64,000 nt of DNA from Diatrype stigma (lineage: Eukaryota > Ascomycota > Sordariomycetes > Xylariales > Diatrypaceae). The notes under the pieces were generated by a model. It did not search any database. It was not told the DNA's origin and saw nothing but the letters and a program-made list of their open reading frames with translations. The stretch's first letter is position 1. The number at the start of each line of letters is the position of its first letter. Both the position numbers and the translations under genes were made by a program. This document shows, piece after piece, positions 10,973 through 23,950 of this stretch. The stretch is taken from positions 372,001 through 436,000 of the forward strand of contig JAKJXP020000025.1 in assembly GCA_022225965.2 (NCBI GenBank), in the 5' to 3' direction.

Positions 10973-13028
10973 ATGGCAGACTTCGACCTCAGTGCAAGTT
11001 TCATCCCAGCCCTCCATAAGCCCTCTGCCCTCCTGCCGATCACTAAGCACCGCGAGAGCCTGCTTTACCTCATCGAGACATATCCAGTCACAATCATCGT
11101 GGGACAGACGGGATCTGGTAAGACAACGCAAATACCCCAGTTTCTCGAACATGCCGGATGGTGCTCTAATGACACGATCGTCGGGGTGACCCAGGTTAGT
11201 TACAGCTCCCACGTCGTTCTAGTTCTGTTGTGCTGACTGGATATAGCCTAGGCGAGTGGCTGCTACTACCGTTGCCATCAGGGTCGCCGAGGAGTATGGC
11301 TGTGAGCTTGGCAAAGAGGTCGGATACTCGATTCGATTCGAAGATTTGACCTCCGCTGCCACCCGCATCAAATTCTTAACAGATGGTTTGCTTATTCGGG
11401 AGGCTCTTGTTGACCCCCTCCTGTCGCGATATTCCGTAATTATGGTTGACGAGGCACATGAGCGGTCAATATCAACAGACATTCTTCTGGGCTTGTTGAA
11501 GAAAATACGGAAACGGAGACCGGAACTACGTATAATTATCAGCAGCGCCACACTCCAGGCGGAAGAGTTTCTGCGCTTCTTCGCCGAGCAAGCCGACGAT
11601 GCCTCTGATCAGAAGGCTGGGGCAAACGGGACTTCACAGACCGCAACGATCATCAGTCTCGAAGGTAGAACATATCCGATAGACATTCTATATCTAGAGT
11701 CGCCTACGGAGGACTATGTTGAAAAGACGGTATCCACTGTATTCGAGATCCATACAAAGGAGCTAAACGGCGATATCCTCGTCTTTCTTACAGGACGCGA
11801 GGAGATTGACACTGCCGTACAAGCCGTTGCAGAGCGGTCCCTGCAACTCCCTCCAGGTGCCCAGGCAATTTTACCCCTGCCGCTCTATGCTGGCTTGTCG
11901 ACCGAGCAGCAGATGTACGTGTTTGATACACCTCCTGAGAACATGCGGAAGGTCATATTCTCGACGAATATCGCCGAAGCCTCTGTGACGATCGACGGGA
12001 TTGTGTATGTGATCGATTCAGGCTTCGTGAAGCTGCGCGCCTTCGACCCTCGGACGGGCATTGAGTCTCTGACAGCCACGACGATCTCCAAGGCAGCCGC
12101 AGCGCAACGTGCCGGTCGTGCTGGCCGCACGAAACCTGGGAAGTGCTTCCGTCTCTACACAGAAGACGCCTTTCAAGCACTCCCCGAGGCAAACGTCCCG
12201 GAAATCCAAAGATCAAACCTGGCACCATTCATACTACAGCTCAAGGCATTGGGGATAGATAATGTCGTGCGGTTCGACTATTTGACCCCACCATCCGCAG
12301 AACTCCTGATAAAAGCAACAGAGCTACTGTTCTCCCTGGGGGCGTTAGATGAGTATGCCAAGCTCACCAAACCATTAGGTATGCGAATGGCGGAACTTGC
12401 AGTTGAACCCATGATGGCCAAAACGGTGTTGACGGCACCTAGCTTCGGCTGCTTGAGTGAGATGTTAACAATAGCCGCCATGACAAGCGTCGGTTCTGTG
12501 TGGGTTCAACGAGACGGCGAAAAGAAACAGATGGAGTCTGCAAGACGAAAATTCGCCGTTGAGGAAGGCGACCATCTGACACTGCTGAATGTCTACCAGA
12601 CATTCATAACCAAGGGAAAGAAGGAGGCGAAATTTTGCCACGAGAACCACATCAATTTCAAATCCCTGACTCGGGCTGTCAGCATCAGATCTCAGCTGAA
12701 GCGCTACCTCGAAAGGTTCGGGATCTCCGTAGACGAGAGCCTCAAAGAACCCCCCGCTGGGTTGGGGGAGAAGATCCGAAGGTGCCTCACCGCTGGCTAC
12801 TTTGCGCACGCTGCCAAGATGCAGCCCGATGGGAGTTTCCGCAACGTCGAGGGCGGCACTGTTCTCCACGCCCACCCTAGCTCTCTGATGTTCAACCGGA
12901 AAGCCGATTGGGTCGTATTCCACGAAGTGATGGAGACAGGCGACAAAATCTTCATCCGAGATATCAGCAAGATCGAGAAGAGTTGGCTTCTGGAGTACTC
13001 TTCGGGGTTTTACCAGCTCCAGGCCTAG
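10973..13028 (+). CDS. DHX35: DEAH-box RNA helicase, DHX35 family
   Basis: Two exons, 10973-11194 and 11247-13028, joined over a 52-bp intron (donor gttagt, branch gctgac, acceptor tatag), give 667 residues. All SF2/DEAH motifs are intact: motif I GQTGSGKT (44-51), Ia TQPRRVAA, motif II DEAH (142-145), motif III SAT (173-175), then STNIAEASVTIDG and QRAGRAGR. Winged-helix, ratchet-like and OB-fold regions follow (FDYLTPPSAELLIKATELL; LLNVYQTFI; CHENHINFKSL; LHPSS-type HAHPSSLMF). Size and the VGVTQPRRVAA signature match DHX35, a helicase found in spliceosomal C-complex preparations and kept in intron-rich fungi. The start ATG has a good context (caagATGGC) and no earlier in-frame ATG fits. 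No damage is seen. Confidence 0.9.
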
Positions 13029-14430
13029 TTCAGGAGGTGCCTGAGTAAGTGCCAATGGTATCCCAGGTACTCATAGTCGGTCGCCCATATTGACAGGGGA
13101 GGATACGTGGAACGCTGTACAGACTAACCTGTCGTTGTTGAGCTATGATAATATGAATAGTAATTGAAGGATCATCATGACTTTGACTTGAGAACATGAA
13201 TGATCCGGGAAGAAATATAGTAATTCTCACCGGCATGATCCGTCATTCCACCCGAATCGGTTTAGAAAGTGCTATGCCACAGGTACGACCAGACCCAAGG
13301 GGTATGTAATCTGAAGTGTTTCCACTATTCTATTCTATTTAAAGGAAGAGGTTTGCCTCGAGACGTAACGCTCACTTTGGTCTTCAATATCTCGTGGTTG
13401 ATTTTTGAGTCTAATCAAGGCTTAGCCTGCCCTCTTCTACTTCGTACTGGCGTGCTTGTCATAATTGCTGACACCAGGGGCTCGAGTAGAGTTCAGATAA
13501 GCCCTATGAACTATATACCTAAGCACGTAGACTTCGATGCTCTGTAACCCTCGACCTGTAGAACTGCTCGCTCGCATATTTAAGGATTACTCTCGTTGCC
13601 TATATGAGACCAGTCAGGTAGCTTTTATGCGGATAGACCCCTGGTCCCTACCCCCCTCTATGGCGCATACGCTCGCGCTACGGAAAGTCTCGTGGCCCGG
13701 TTGCAAGCGAAACCCCGAGCCTTCAAGGGGAAAAGAGAACCGACCTTCCAAGCTCTTGACACACATGCGAGCCAGCACGCCGCGCAGCATCAAGCAGGTA
13801 GTCTTACACAACTACTAGGGCAATGGCCTTCGTACTATCGTAGTCAGCACGGCTGGGAATTTGCTCTCGAGTGGGAACCTGTAAAACATAGACCTGACTC
13901 AAGGCCACGCCTCTGCTGATATGGGCCTTATCATGAGTGATGGTCGCGGTAAGGTTATCACCAGTAATAGCTTGGTCACGGTCGTGTGGGTTATCTTTTT
14001 CTTCCTTTTGCCCGTCCGTCCGCCGTCACCGCGAATTTGTAGCTACAACCGCTCCTGGTGGATTTCACCGGCGACAGTGGAGAGAGAAGGGTAGCACAAC
14101 CTATAGCAACGGCGACAGCAGTACTAGGCGGCGTTACGGCTTGCAGCGCCGATGGTGCCGTGTCTAGGGCCGCGGTGCTGAACTTGTCAATCTGTAGTCA
14201 ATCTAGACGTCCGATCGACAGGGCGGGTCGAAGAGACGAATCTAGTTCATCGGACTGTTTGAATATGCCGGGCAAGCTTCTCTGGAGTGGATATGGAAAG
14301 ACCATGATCACCCGATGGCATCTTGAAGGCCGTGAGCGGGAGCGTCACGATCTCCGTTGCGGCTCATTTCCTTGTTGGTGGAATATAATTCCATGTTCGC
14401 CGTCACGTTAACAGAGACTTGACACAGACT

Positions 14431-14460
14431 CACACACACGCTCACACACACACTCACACA
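14431..14460. repeat. CA-rich microsatellite
   Basis: Thirty bases of CACACA broken by two T insertions (cacacacacgctcacacaca and onward). Confidence 0.8.
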
Positions 14461-16310
14461 TAGTGATAAAGGGCAGCTCAGCATCATTACAGCTATTACA
14501 ACCTCTTACGACTGTATGAAGCCTCATCTTCTCCCAAGCCAGCAAGCATAGGAGCCTCGTAGGCTCTGGGACAGCTGGGACAACTGGATTGCTGGCTTAT
14601 GCACACTTGAATTGGGGCTGTCCAGAAAAGGAAAGCCCACGCTTAGATGTTTTAGGCATGTGATGAAACCGGTTGGTAAGCCTCCACCCAGCCCACAAAG
14701 CTGAGGTCTGGCCGACGATGGATGGATTGCGCAGCACAGGATCGGGGTTACTAGCTTGGCATCTGTCGATGGCCGTAGATGCGCTGCATGGATGAAGATA
14801 TTCCCTCCGTTATTAATTTATTAGTTAGGGCTTCCGGGAGCAACACAAAAGAGGCCCGGGTGAATGAACACGATGATGCAGAGTTACGTACGAAGTGCAT
14901 ACATACGTAAATGATTCCTTAGCCATTGCTGTAGTTATGCCTGCTAGTTGAACAACGAAACGAATTCCTTGATCGGGTCTGCTTAATTGAAACTTAATTG
15001 ACTATCACAACTTCAGCCAAGCCATTGTGAACCGCGGTTATGAACGAATGTATGCACAACTGCTGATTCTGTTCCCAACTTCTCATAATCTCCTCACCCC
15101 CTGCACGCCCGGATCAACTGTCGATCTCGGCAAAGCAACAATAATCTACCCGTCCTTCCAAGCTTGCCTGACAGTGCCTGTCCGACTGTGAATAAACTGG
15201 CTGACTGGATGCCCTGGAATTTCGGCGCTGGAATTTAGAATTTGGAAAGCAGCGGAAAGTTGGCAGCCCAGGCAGCCCGGCAGAAAAGGGGGAGGGGGAG
15301 CTAATCGAGATCCGGATTAGCTGTCCACGACCCCTGTCTCTTATGTAGCTGGTTATCCAGCCAGTACCCAGTTTATCAGGAGTGTTCCTGCATTAGGCAT
15401 TAGGGTGTTTACCACTCACCACTCACGACCGCTGCGTCTGTTGCGTACGGGCACCCGGGCTAACGAACCCGCTAGCGAAGTGATTCTGCAGCCTTTCTAG
15501 TCGCGATCCGTTTCTTCGAGGCTAGGCTTTACATACTTGTACAATGCATAGAATAGTTATAGTACTTGTAGTACTGCGTTGGGTCGCTCTTAAGAGTCCT
15601 CGAGTAGGCATTGCCTCGAGTGATGCACGGGGCGTTGTATGATTCCATTGTATCCAATAAAGTTGTTTATGTCTATGTGAGACAAGGCGAGAGAAGCCGT
15701 GTTCCTGGCATTCAAACCCTGTCGTAAGTCCGTACCTAGGTAACTACGAAGACATACATAGTACGTCTACCCGTGGACCTGTATTGAACTTTACCCAAGT
15801 AAGCCTGGCATTGGAGAAGACGGGCGTCGGGCGAATCCAGCCTGCCAGTCAGGTGCTACATAACGTACAGTAGTATGTACGTACATACCTACCTTAGTCT
15901 ACGCAGCTTCCTTGCCAGCCGACCCGGCGTGTGTCCAACGGACCTCCACGCCCCCTTCTTTCATTTCCCGCGACATTAGCTCTCATTGGCCCGTTCCCCT
16001 GGCCTAGCGCCCCAAGGTTCATCGTGCCTGTGCTTGTGCTCCCACACTCATGCAGCTCTAACGACCTACTCGACTCTCTCTGCCTACTAGACCTGCTAGA
16101 CCTACTCTCTTTTCGGCACCTTCTGAACTGAGGTTTCTTTTCCTTCTACTCCTCCTCCTCCTCCTCACTCCCATTCTTTAATAGTATTCCGAACACATCC
16201 TCCAACTGGTAGGCGTCCGTCGACAACCCGGTCTATAGACCATCATAGCCTGTTTCCCGGCCTCGACGCCAACTTTTTGTCACTCTTTTTGTGTTTTCCA
16301 GTCACTCTTT

Positions 16311-16335
16311 CAAGTCAAGTCAAGTCAAGTCAAGT
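16311..16335. repeat. CAAGT x5 tandem repeat
   Basis: Five exact copies of the 5-bp unit CAAGT, about 265 bp before the start codon of the next gene, probably in its 5' leader or core promoter. Confidence 0.85.
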
Positions 16336-16598
16336 CACTCCTTTTTGGCGCCGGGCTACTCGGGTGTTAATTACGTGCTGGAATCGACACGGAACGATCG
16401 ATCTATTTCAATACTATCTCTAATTGTCTAATTGCCTTGCTTACGACCGTAACGACTGTTCCCCCGTCTGCTTCACTCAAGCCATCGTCCATTTGTAGCG
16501 AGTGCCCTGCAGTCACCCATGAGAACAGTGGTTCGTCGAGGTTATTGCGAAGTTTGGGTTGAATATCGTGTGCGGACAGTATCATCAAATCGGACGTG

Positions 16599-18786
16599 AT
16601 GTTGGGAAGTCGCCATCTCCATACCCATGGCCATGCCCATGGCCATGCCCTCAGTCAGCGCGGTTTCCCGGTCGATGCACCAGACCTCGATAAAATCGTC
16701 CAATTGCCGAATGGAGGGTGGCGCTATATCCCCCAGCCGCCATTGGCTGCCAGAAGTGGCACTGATGAGAAGCCTGTCAACGGTGATCAAACTAACATGA
16801 TCATTGGTATCGGTGTTGCGTAAGAGTCACTTGGACCTGTACATGCTCGCATTATTTTGGCTGACTGGATTATAGGGTTCCACTGGTGATCGTGCTATGT
16901 GTGTTGGTCTTTCTCCACCGCAGGAACCAGAAGCGAGTGGCACTGGAGGACGTGGATGATAAATACAGGTCGTTGGATTTCGGACTAGGGGAGGATGCAC
17001 CGATGGGGACAAAGAAAAAGACGGTCTTCTTGAACAACGAAAAGGGTGGCCCATCGCATAAGATGCAACTGTCCATGGACATGAACCTGTCTAGCCCTTA
17101 CCTTCTTCCGCCAGACCTTCACCAATCCCGGGATTCGCTTACGCGGTCATTGCATACTGAGGACCCCTATCGCCTTGTCAAAGAATACACCAATAGCGAA
17201 GTCGGCTCTCTGCGTTCTTTCCAGCCTGGAAGTGGCCGAAACTCCTCTGTTAACACCAGCAAGACTGGCTCCACTGACCGGTCCTCGAAGGGAGCCCGCC
17301 CTGGTCCTCCCGGTCCATCTTCCCGCCAAAATTCATGCCCTCCGCCCACGTCTCCCCTTCCGCAGCTACCCCCTGCGGCTCAGACGCCCCAGCGACTGGA
17401 ATTTGACGGCAATGTTCCTGCTCCCTTAACCCCTGCTAAGAACGAGTTTCGTTTCAACGATAATGAGACTCGTGGGGTTTCTGGACTCAGCAACCCAGAG
17501 CAGGTCCCGACCATCCAGGAACCGCCTGCTGCTGCTTCCAGGGTCTCTCACAGAGCCATTACTGAAACTGTCCGACCCTTCTCGGTAGAAGTGAACGACT
17601 GGGATTCTAAGGTTCAACCGGCAGCTCCAGCCTTGGACAAGAAGGAATCGAAAAGGCCTCCTCGCCTCGACTCCATGCCCGTTGTAGAGGCGAATGAAAC
17701 TGAGGACCACCCCCATGCCCACCCGCAGCAAACTTCTGATGCAGCTGGATTGGGTGTCCCTACCCAGGATAACCGTAGGTTATCCGTAGGGCTCCGGCCA
17801 TTACCCGGTGATGATTTCCTCGATGCAGGTGATCCTGAAGACAGGGCCAACCGTATCCGTTCATTCTACAAGGAGTATTTCGAAGACAGCAGTAAACAGG
17901 AACCCGCTTCAAGGCCGCCAGTGCCAGCGATGCCAGCAATGCCAGCGCAGCCGCAAAACAACTACTATGAAGATTACGACCAGAACTACTATGGCGGCGA
18001 GGCTGCATACTTCGATCCTGAAACTAACGCCTTTGTTATGCCTTACGCTGCCCCAGTTACTCGTAGAGCCATGACGCCACCTCCCAGCAGCCGCCGTCCA
18101 ATGCCAGGCCCTAGACAGCGTGGCCCACCTGGAAGCATGTCCGGCGCACCTGTTGGAAGACCCAGAGCGGGATCGACCCAGTCGACTGGCAGATGGGCTC
18201 CCATGAGCCCGCGGCCTGGATCGTCGGCTTCAAACCCACGGTTTAGCAACAAGCCGCGCAAGCCAATGCCACCCCCAGCTGATCTCGCTGCCTTGCCCAC
18301 TCCTTCCAAACTGAAGGATGACTCGTTTGCACTCTTCAATGCTATGGAGTTTGCTCCCCCTCCTACCTTCAAGGACCAGGTAGCCGGTCGCTCCCAAAGC
18401 CCCACCGGCGAGCGAGTGCCGTACCGAGCCGGTACCCCTGTTCACTCGCCTCTCGTGAGCGCCTTTGAAGAGACCGCTCCGCTCCCCAGCCCGTAAGTGT
18501 ACATGCCATCACAATCCCATAATTGCCACTAACATATCGCAGTCATCTTCTACGGAAATCCGGAACATTTACTGGCCTAGACTTTGCTCCGCCGCGCCGG
18601 TTCAAGGATCCGGAGGTGATGAGTGATGCGGGCAGTATCCGCAGCAACAACAGCGGTTTATCAGCCCAGAACGCCATGGCTCTTCGTAACGGAGCAGGCC
18701 GTGTTAGCCGACTGCCTGGCGATACTATCTTTACACAGGCAGACGGGGCTGCCACCCTCAAGCCGCAATGGGGCATGCGTCCCTGA
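16599..18786 (+). CDS. Skg6/Axl2-like single-pass membrane protein
   Basis: Three exons, 16599-16819, 16876-18492 and 18543-18786, give 693 residues. A short His-rich N-terminus (HTHGHAHGHAL) and the stretch VDAPDLDKIVQLPNGGWRY precede one membrane helix (about 67-87, MIIGIGVAVPLVIVLCVLVF) ended by HRRNQKR, so the tail is probably cytoplasmic. The helix is itself encoded across the first intron (GC|gtaaga ... tatag|GGTT). The tail is Ser/Pro-rich and disordered, with a PAMPAMPAQP run and a conserved-looking end (GTFTGLDFAPPRRFKDPEVMSDAGSIRSNNSGLS...MALRNGAGRVSRLPGD). Similar fungal proteins are annotated with the SKG6/AXL2 transmembrane domain and linked to cell polarity. There is no signal peptide; the helix probably acts as signal anchor. 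The exact function is unknown. Confidence 0.8.
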
Positions 18787-21700
18787 TTCTAGATTCCCGA
18801 ATTTCATCCCTCTGTCCGCCTCATACCCCTAAAGGGAGGTATGGCTTTGGCTTATGCGGCGGCGCAAGATCATTCATAGATGGGTCTTTGGGTTTTCTGG
18901 TTTCACAAAGCGCGGAGCGGGCGGCTGGCTTGCTATGGGTGCCGTCAATGCATTCAGTTACGGCCATCCGTACTGATAACGCTTTCTGCGGCACATACTT
19001 GGAGAAGATACGTACTCTTGGGAATGCTTTGGTATATCCGGCCAGTATTGGCAAATTAACATCGATCATGGCTAGTGTAATATCATCATTGATCACGACA
19101 ATTCTATTGCATGGCGGATAGGTGTATATTATAGATCGGATAATGGGTACGCTCTCCGGCGTCTTCGTGCGCAATCAGAGCGTAGGATCGCCTCTTGGGT
19201 ACAATATAACAATATGCTTCGGGTTTGTTCTTTACTGTATAAATAGTCCATTACTATTGCGCTTTTCAATCCCCTTCAGACTTGCACATATCAGTCGATA
19301 TGGTGTGAAATGTTGTTTCGATCGTCTCAGTCCCCATACTTCCATGTATGAGGTGCTTTGACGTAGCATTATATCCTCATTAATTCAGCGCTTGGGCTTT
19401 TTTTATACTGTGTAGGGTTTGGTAGCGAATGTGTATATAGGAGTACTAAAGGGACTATGGCTTACTATGGTGAGGTAACATCTCATCCGACGTCGATGAC
19501 AGGCACGCTTACGAGGAGAGCTCATGGTCCAGGCGTGCATCCCAAAGGCTATATAATAAGTATGGTGGTATGTTTGTTACGTATCCGTAGGAAAGAATAC
19601 ATCTCCAGATTCGATATATATGCAGGGCCTTCGCTGCATGGGTGTGAAAGCACAGGAGTCGCCAGCCACTTGAGTATGTTGTCCTCTTGGTTGCGTTGCT
19701 GGTGCGTTTCTTGACGTTCATAGCTAAGTAGTTACTAGAGATTATGTGAGTTTTTGACGGCGAGTCTTTCATGTGATGCAGATGTCCACCTGCCCAAGTA
19801 AGCAATCCATCCGCGGTTCTTCGGACTACACAACATAGAGCCCGACTGGATTCGGGTTCTAGTAAGTAGCGGTAGGCGTGGACACGTCCTCTTAGGTAGT
19901 TGACGTTATTCCCGCTGCGGAGTCCTCGAAGATCGTCAATATATATCACCTTATAGAGGTACCCGGGCTAATAACTTGCCCACTTCGGAGGGGTCCGTTC
20001 AGCTGTTTTTTCCTCATTTGCATGCCACAGGTAGCTTATTACTCCCTGGGAGATCTTGAGGTCTACCGTGGATCGGGATGACGTTGAAGATATGCAGGTA
20101 GGACTGATCTGGCGGCGGCGGCGGCGTAGGTGATCCTGATCCTCGAGGTCACATCAGAGCATTAAAGGGACAGATACAATCTGATCTCCGCTGGGACAAT
20201 CGGGGTTCCGGGTAATAACCAGCTGCTATTTGTTGAAGCTGGCTGGGTTGTCTGGTTGTTCAGCGGCGCCTTGACAGGGCAACGTCATACCCTAGTTATG
20301 ATCCGCTACCCGTCCGACGTTGTGACCGTCCCCCATCTAGGTGTTGGTTACATTGTTTGTCTCGGTGAAGGCCCCAGATTCGAAGATCTCATGTCATCAT
20401 GCGTCGATCCGACCTGAAGGTAATATTCTCTATCAAGACTATGATGCTACCTACCTACCTACCATATATGCAACTGGCCGCTCTGTATAGACGGAGGCGG
20501 AGGCGGAGGTTGTTGACCAGGCAGCCCGCGGCGGCATCGCTTTGGTGTGCCGACTCCCGAGAGCCGCCAATCGCCTCTTTCGTGCACTTTCAAGAAAACG
20601 CCACGAAAAATCTCATCACGTTTTCCCTCTCTTCCAACTGAAAGCTTAACTAGATGATAGACCGAAGTTAACTAGCTCTGGCCTGATAAGACATGGTGGT
20701 GTTAACTACCGCCACCTTGAATTGAGGCTGTGTTTTCTTTCCTCTTACCCTCTTCACAGCGTACAATATAATTGGCGCAGATCTCGTCATCCCGACGTCC
20801 AAAATAACTCGCGATATGCAGGTGGTTTGCTCGGCTGTACCGAATCTGAGCCCGAGCTATGTACATACCACAGATACGTTACATTTTCCCTCCCGTATTA
20901 CTTCGTACATTGGTAGTTGCGGTTTTGCACCACCATCTCAAATCTTAGGTGTGTCCTGCGACGGGATCTGACTCGTCGCATACTAGTTACGGGCCAGCCG
21001 GATAGAGTAGTGGTGTGTGTTGAACTGCCAGACTGCATACGATATTATTGCTTTTATATATAGCTCATAGACGATGCATACTTCGTTGACTGCCCGTCAC
21101 ATGTACCTATATATCCTCCCAATTGATTCCAGCCTCGCTGTTGCAAGAGTCTGATGAGCATCACGAGTTCACCAGGCACCCAACATTCAACATGGGCGTT
21201 CGTTGTGAAGCACATGCTATAAAAATTGTTTCGCCACATCTTCCCGTAACACCCACCACAAGATCGTTCTTATCTTGCTCTTACTACCGTAGTTAGGTAG
21301 CTTAGCTTTGGCGCCGGGCACAAGATGCCAAGATGCCAAGATGGCCAGGTACTTGAAAAGATGAATTTGCAGTTTGCAGTTTGCAGTCTCATAAACCAGA
21401 TCGTCATAGGAGATGTACTACGTGGTAGGTCAGCAAATTGTGGATGTTGAAGCTTACTATGGCCTGCCTGACATGAGACTCGTGAGACTCTGGAAAGGGT
21501 AGGAGGATGAAAAAACTCGAATGGATTATCGGGTTTTAGGCGGCCGACGATACCCACTGCCATACTTAACATACTACGAAGTATACACACCTACACACAT
21601 ACCTAGGTATACAAACATGCACGCACACACATACACATACACATATACTCAAGCCAACGAGAAGTGAAACATATACAGTTAGACAGCGCTGGGGGAACAG

Positions 21701-22615
21701 TCCTGGGGAAGAAATATATACAACCTAGGTATCCATCCGATTTTATGATCTACCTGGGCATCTTATAACCTAGGTGCTCAACTAGGTGCTCAACTAGGTA
21801 GGTATGTACGGCAGCTCGAGGATTATGAGATCACTAGCCACGAATCGCTCGATCAGCATGTGGGAGACAGACTCAGCCACGATCGGGGGCACGCTGCTGC
21901 ATCTGAACCTTGCTGGATCTACCTACCTAGGTAACATTACGACGACATTTGTACTATGTACGATCGTAGGTACTATGTAAATACCTGCCAACCCGCTAAC
22001 TCCAGAGGTTAGGATCAATACGATGCGTCCCCACCACGTATTGTGAGCTGCCAGGCTGCCTGGCGCCTGGCACTGGCTTCTTAGGTACCTCCGTTAGCAC
22101 CTGCATCCTCGGAAGGTTCCAGGTTCCATCCTGGATCCAAGGTGACAAATTAGCGCTGCATAAACGGGCCGTCACTGACATAAATATGTAGGTGGACATT
22201 TACAGAGGAGGAAAGAAAACAAGAACTCAGGTGGAAAGGCTCTGATGGGATTGAAGGTTCTTGCGGACGCTGACCACAATGGCGCAGAGCACTCGCGTTA
22301 CAGCATTTAGACTCAGAGCCGGGTGTCTAGGAGAATGCATATGGGTTAGGTGTTTGATGTTGGCCCAAAGTTAGAGGGAAAGCGTGATGGCAACTTGTGA
22401 GAGTGCTACAATGTATGTATGTAGATCACCTGCTGGATCACTTACTGGATTACTGGAGTGCTACAGTGCTGAATGCTGGAGTGCAGGTCATGGAGTGCAG
22501 GTCACTCGGTCACTCGTTATCATTAGCTGGCTAGCTGGCTAGCTGGCCTAGCAGGTTCCGGAAATGAGTTGGAGCGAACTATAGAGGCACTAATACGTAT
22601 CGTACCTGGCAAGCC

Positions 22616-22659
22616 CTGGACTACTTGCTGGACTACTCGCTGGACTACTCGCTGGACTG
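22616..22659. repeat. 12-bp tandem repeat (CTGGACTACTCG)
   Basis: About 3.5 copies, the first with one substitution (TTG for TCG). Confidence 0.8.
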
Positions 22660-22811
22660 CCTGGAGACGTGCCAGAGTCTAGGGACTAGAGCCGAGTTTA
22701 TTCGAGATTCTCCACCTTGGGATCATCGCTGGAATACCTGCCAAGCAGCCTGCGTACCTAATTTTCCTAATTTCATAAATCGCCTTGGAATCCAGGTTTT
22801 CGCTACGCTTT

Positions 22812-22851
22812 GCAGGTTTGCAGGTTTGCAGGTTTGCAGGTTTCCAGGTTT
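22812..22851. repeat. 8-bp tandem repeat (GCAGGTTT) x5
   Basis: Four exact copies and a fifth with G to C at its first base. Confidence 0.85.
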
Positions 22852-23829
22852 GCTACGCCATCCATCGCAGGCAGTGATCAGTAACTTTACCCTACATGCT
22901 TACCTATATAGGTAGGTAGTTGGTAGTTTGGTCCGGGCGCTCGGAGTACGGATCTAGCTGGTAGGTAACTCTAACAGGCGGCGAACAATCGCGAACTCTC
23001 AACTACACTCTTGCCAATTCCCTTTCTCTTCCTCGATAGTCGCCCGTTTCAAATCCTTCTGTCGAGCTGCCTGTGGGCTTCTGAGACGGGAAGATACAAG
23101 ATCGGCGTTGCTGAGCTGCATCTGGCCATCGGTGTCCTATCATTTCATCTGGACTCTGTGAGAAACTGACGACACGGGGCTGCTCCTAGTAAGAGAAGAG
23201 TGCCAAACTCAGCCACAAAACAACCCTGCTCTCACTCCCCAACCAATAGTCGACCGCTTACCGCGCAGCACCTGGGGCAGGCCTGCAGACCTTCAGACCT
23301 TACTATTTGCAGTCCACCAGCCCAGCCCAGCTCACTAGTCCGTCCAGTCGTCTGGCTGTCTGTCTGGCTCAATTTGGTCTGGCTGTCTGACTGGCTGTCT
23401 GGGTTGTCTTACCCACCCCGACGGCTTCTCCATTCATCTTTCTGGCGCTCTGCTCTGCTCTCGCCCGGGCCTTCATCCACTCACTTCCTTACGCCCACTC
23501 ACCCTCAAGTTCTTGCCTTCTCCCCGTTGGCTCCCCATCCTCAGAACTCGAAACGATAGCCAGTTCCCATCGAGCTGCGCTGCTGAGTGACTCTCTGGCT
23601 GGACATAGCTCAATCGAACACCTGCATCTCGTTCCAAGGTACGCTTCCGCTTCCGCTTCCGCTCTGTCCCAACGTTCCCTCCACATCCGCGGCTGTCCCC
23701 GGGTGACTTGCACTTGCCTTGCCTTAATGCGCGCCATGTATGACAATTCACTATGGGGAATCACTGTTCGCGATAGATTCGCTCGGCACCAAGCCAGACC
23801 ACCACCTTCCAGCCCAGCCCCACGTTGAC

Positions 23830-23949
23830 ATGCGCTTGCCCGCCGTCACCGCATCTTTTATTTTATTTTTTTCTACATATTGCTGTCTCCTATTGTATCC
23901 TTCCCAATGGGCTGCTCTGCATTGGCACTTTGGATTCGCTCTTTGCTAA
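23830..23949 (+). other. hydrophobic upstream frame (uORF or hidden signal-peptide exon)
   Basis: An ATG-initiated frame of 39 codons (MRLPAVTASFILFFSTYC...) looks like a signal peptide. Its stop (TAA, 23947-23949) lies one base before the ATG of the surface-protein gene at 23951. It may act as a uORF. Alternatively its first 55 nt may be spliced (donor gtctcc at 23885, branch gctaac, acceptor ctatatag ending at 23966) in frame onto the downstream protein. Confidence 0.4.
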
Positions 23950-23950
23950 C

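Larger units (their letters stand above)
13029..16598. other. 3.6-kb gene-free region
   Basis: Between two + genes. The short frames at 13269-14411 have no recognisable composition or splice logic. It holds a CA-rich tract at 14431-14460, a TACCTAGGTA palindrome at 15733-15742, a pyrimidine-rich stretch from about 15900 and a CAAGT tandem repeat at 16311-16335. The last 700 bp are probably promoter and 5' UTR of the next gene. Confidence 0.5.
18787..23950. other. 5-kb gene-free region with clustered tandem duplications
   Basis: No frame here has convincing protein character; the longest (19509-19949, minus) is discussed among the rejected items. TACCTAGGTA palindromes are at 21600-21609 and 21924-21933. 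Short direct duplications cluster at 21325-21390 and 22440-22855 (12-bp and 8-bp units), and CTGGCTGTCTG-type runs occur near 23340-23410. The last kilobase is pyrimidine-rich and is probably promoter and leader of the next gene. Confidence 0.5.

Noticed and set aside
19509..19949. 146-residue minus-strand frame in the 5-kb gene-free region
   Set aside because: Its residue make-up (many Tyr, His, Arg, Cys without pattern) looks random; no upstream exon or domain supports it.
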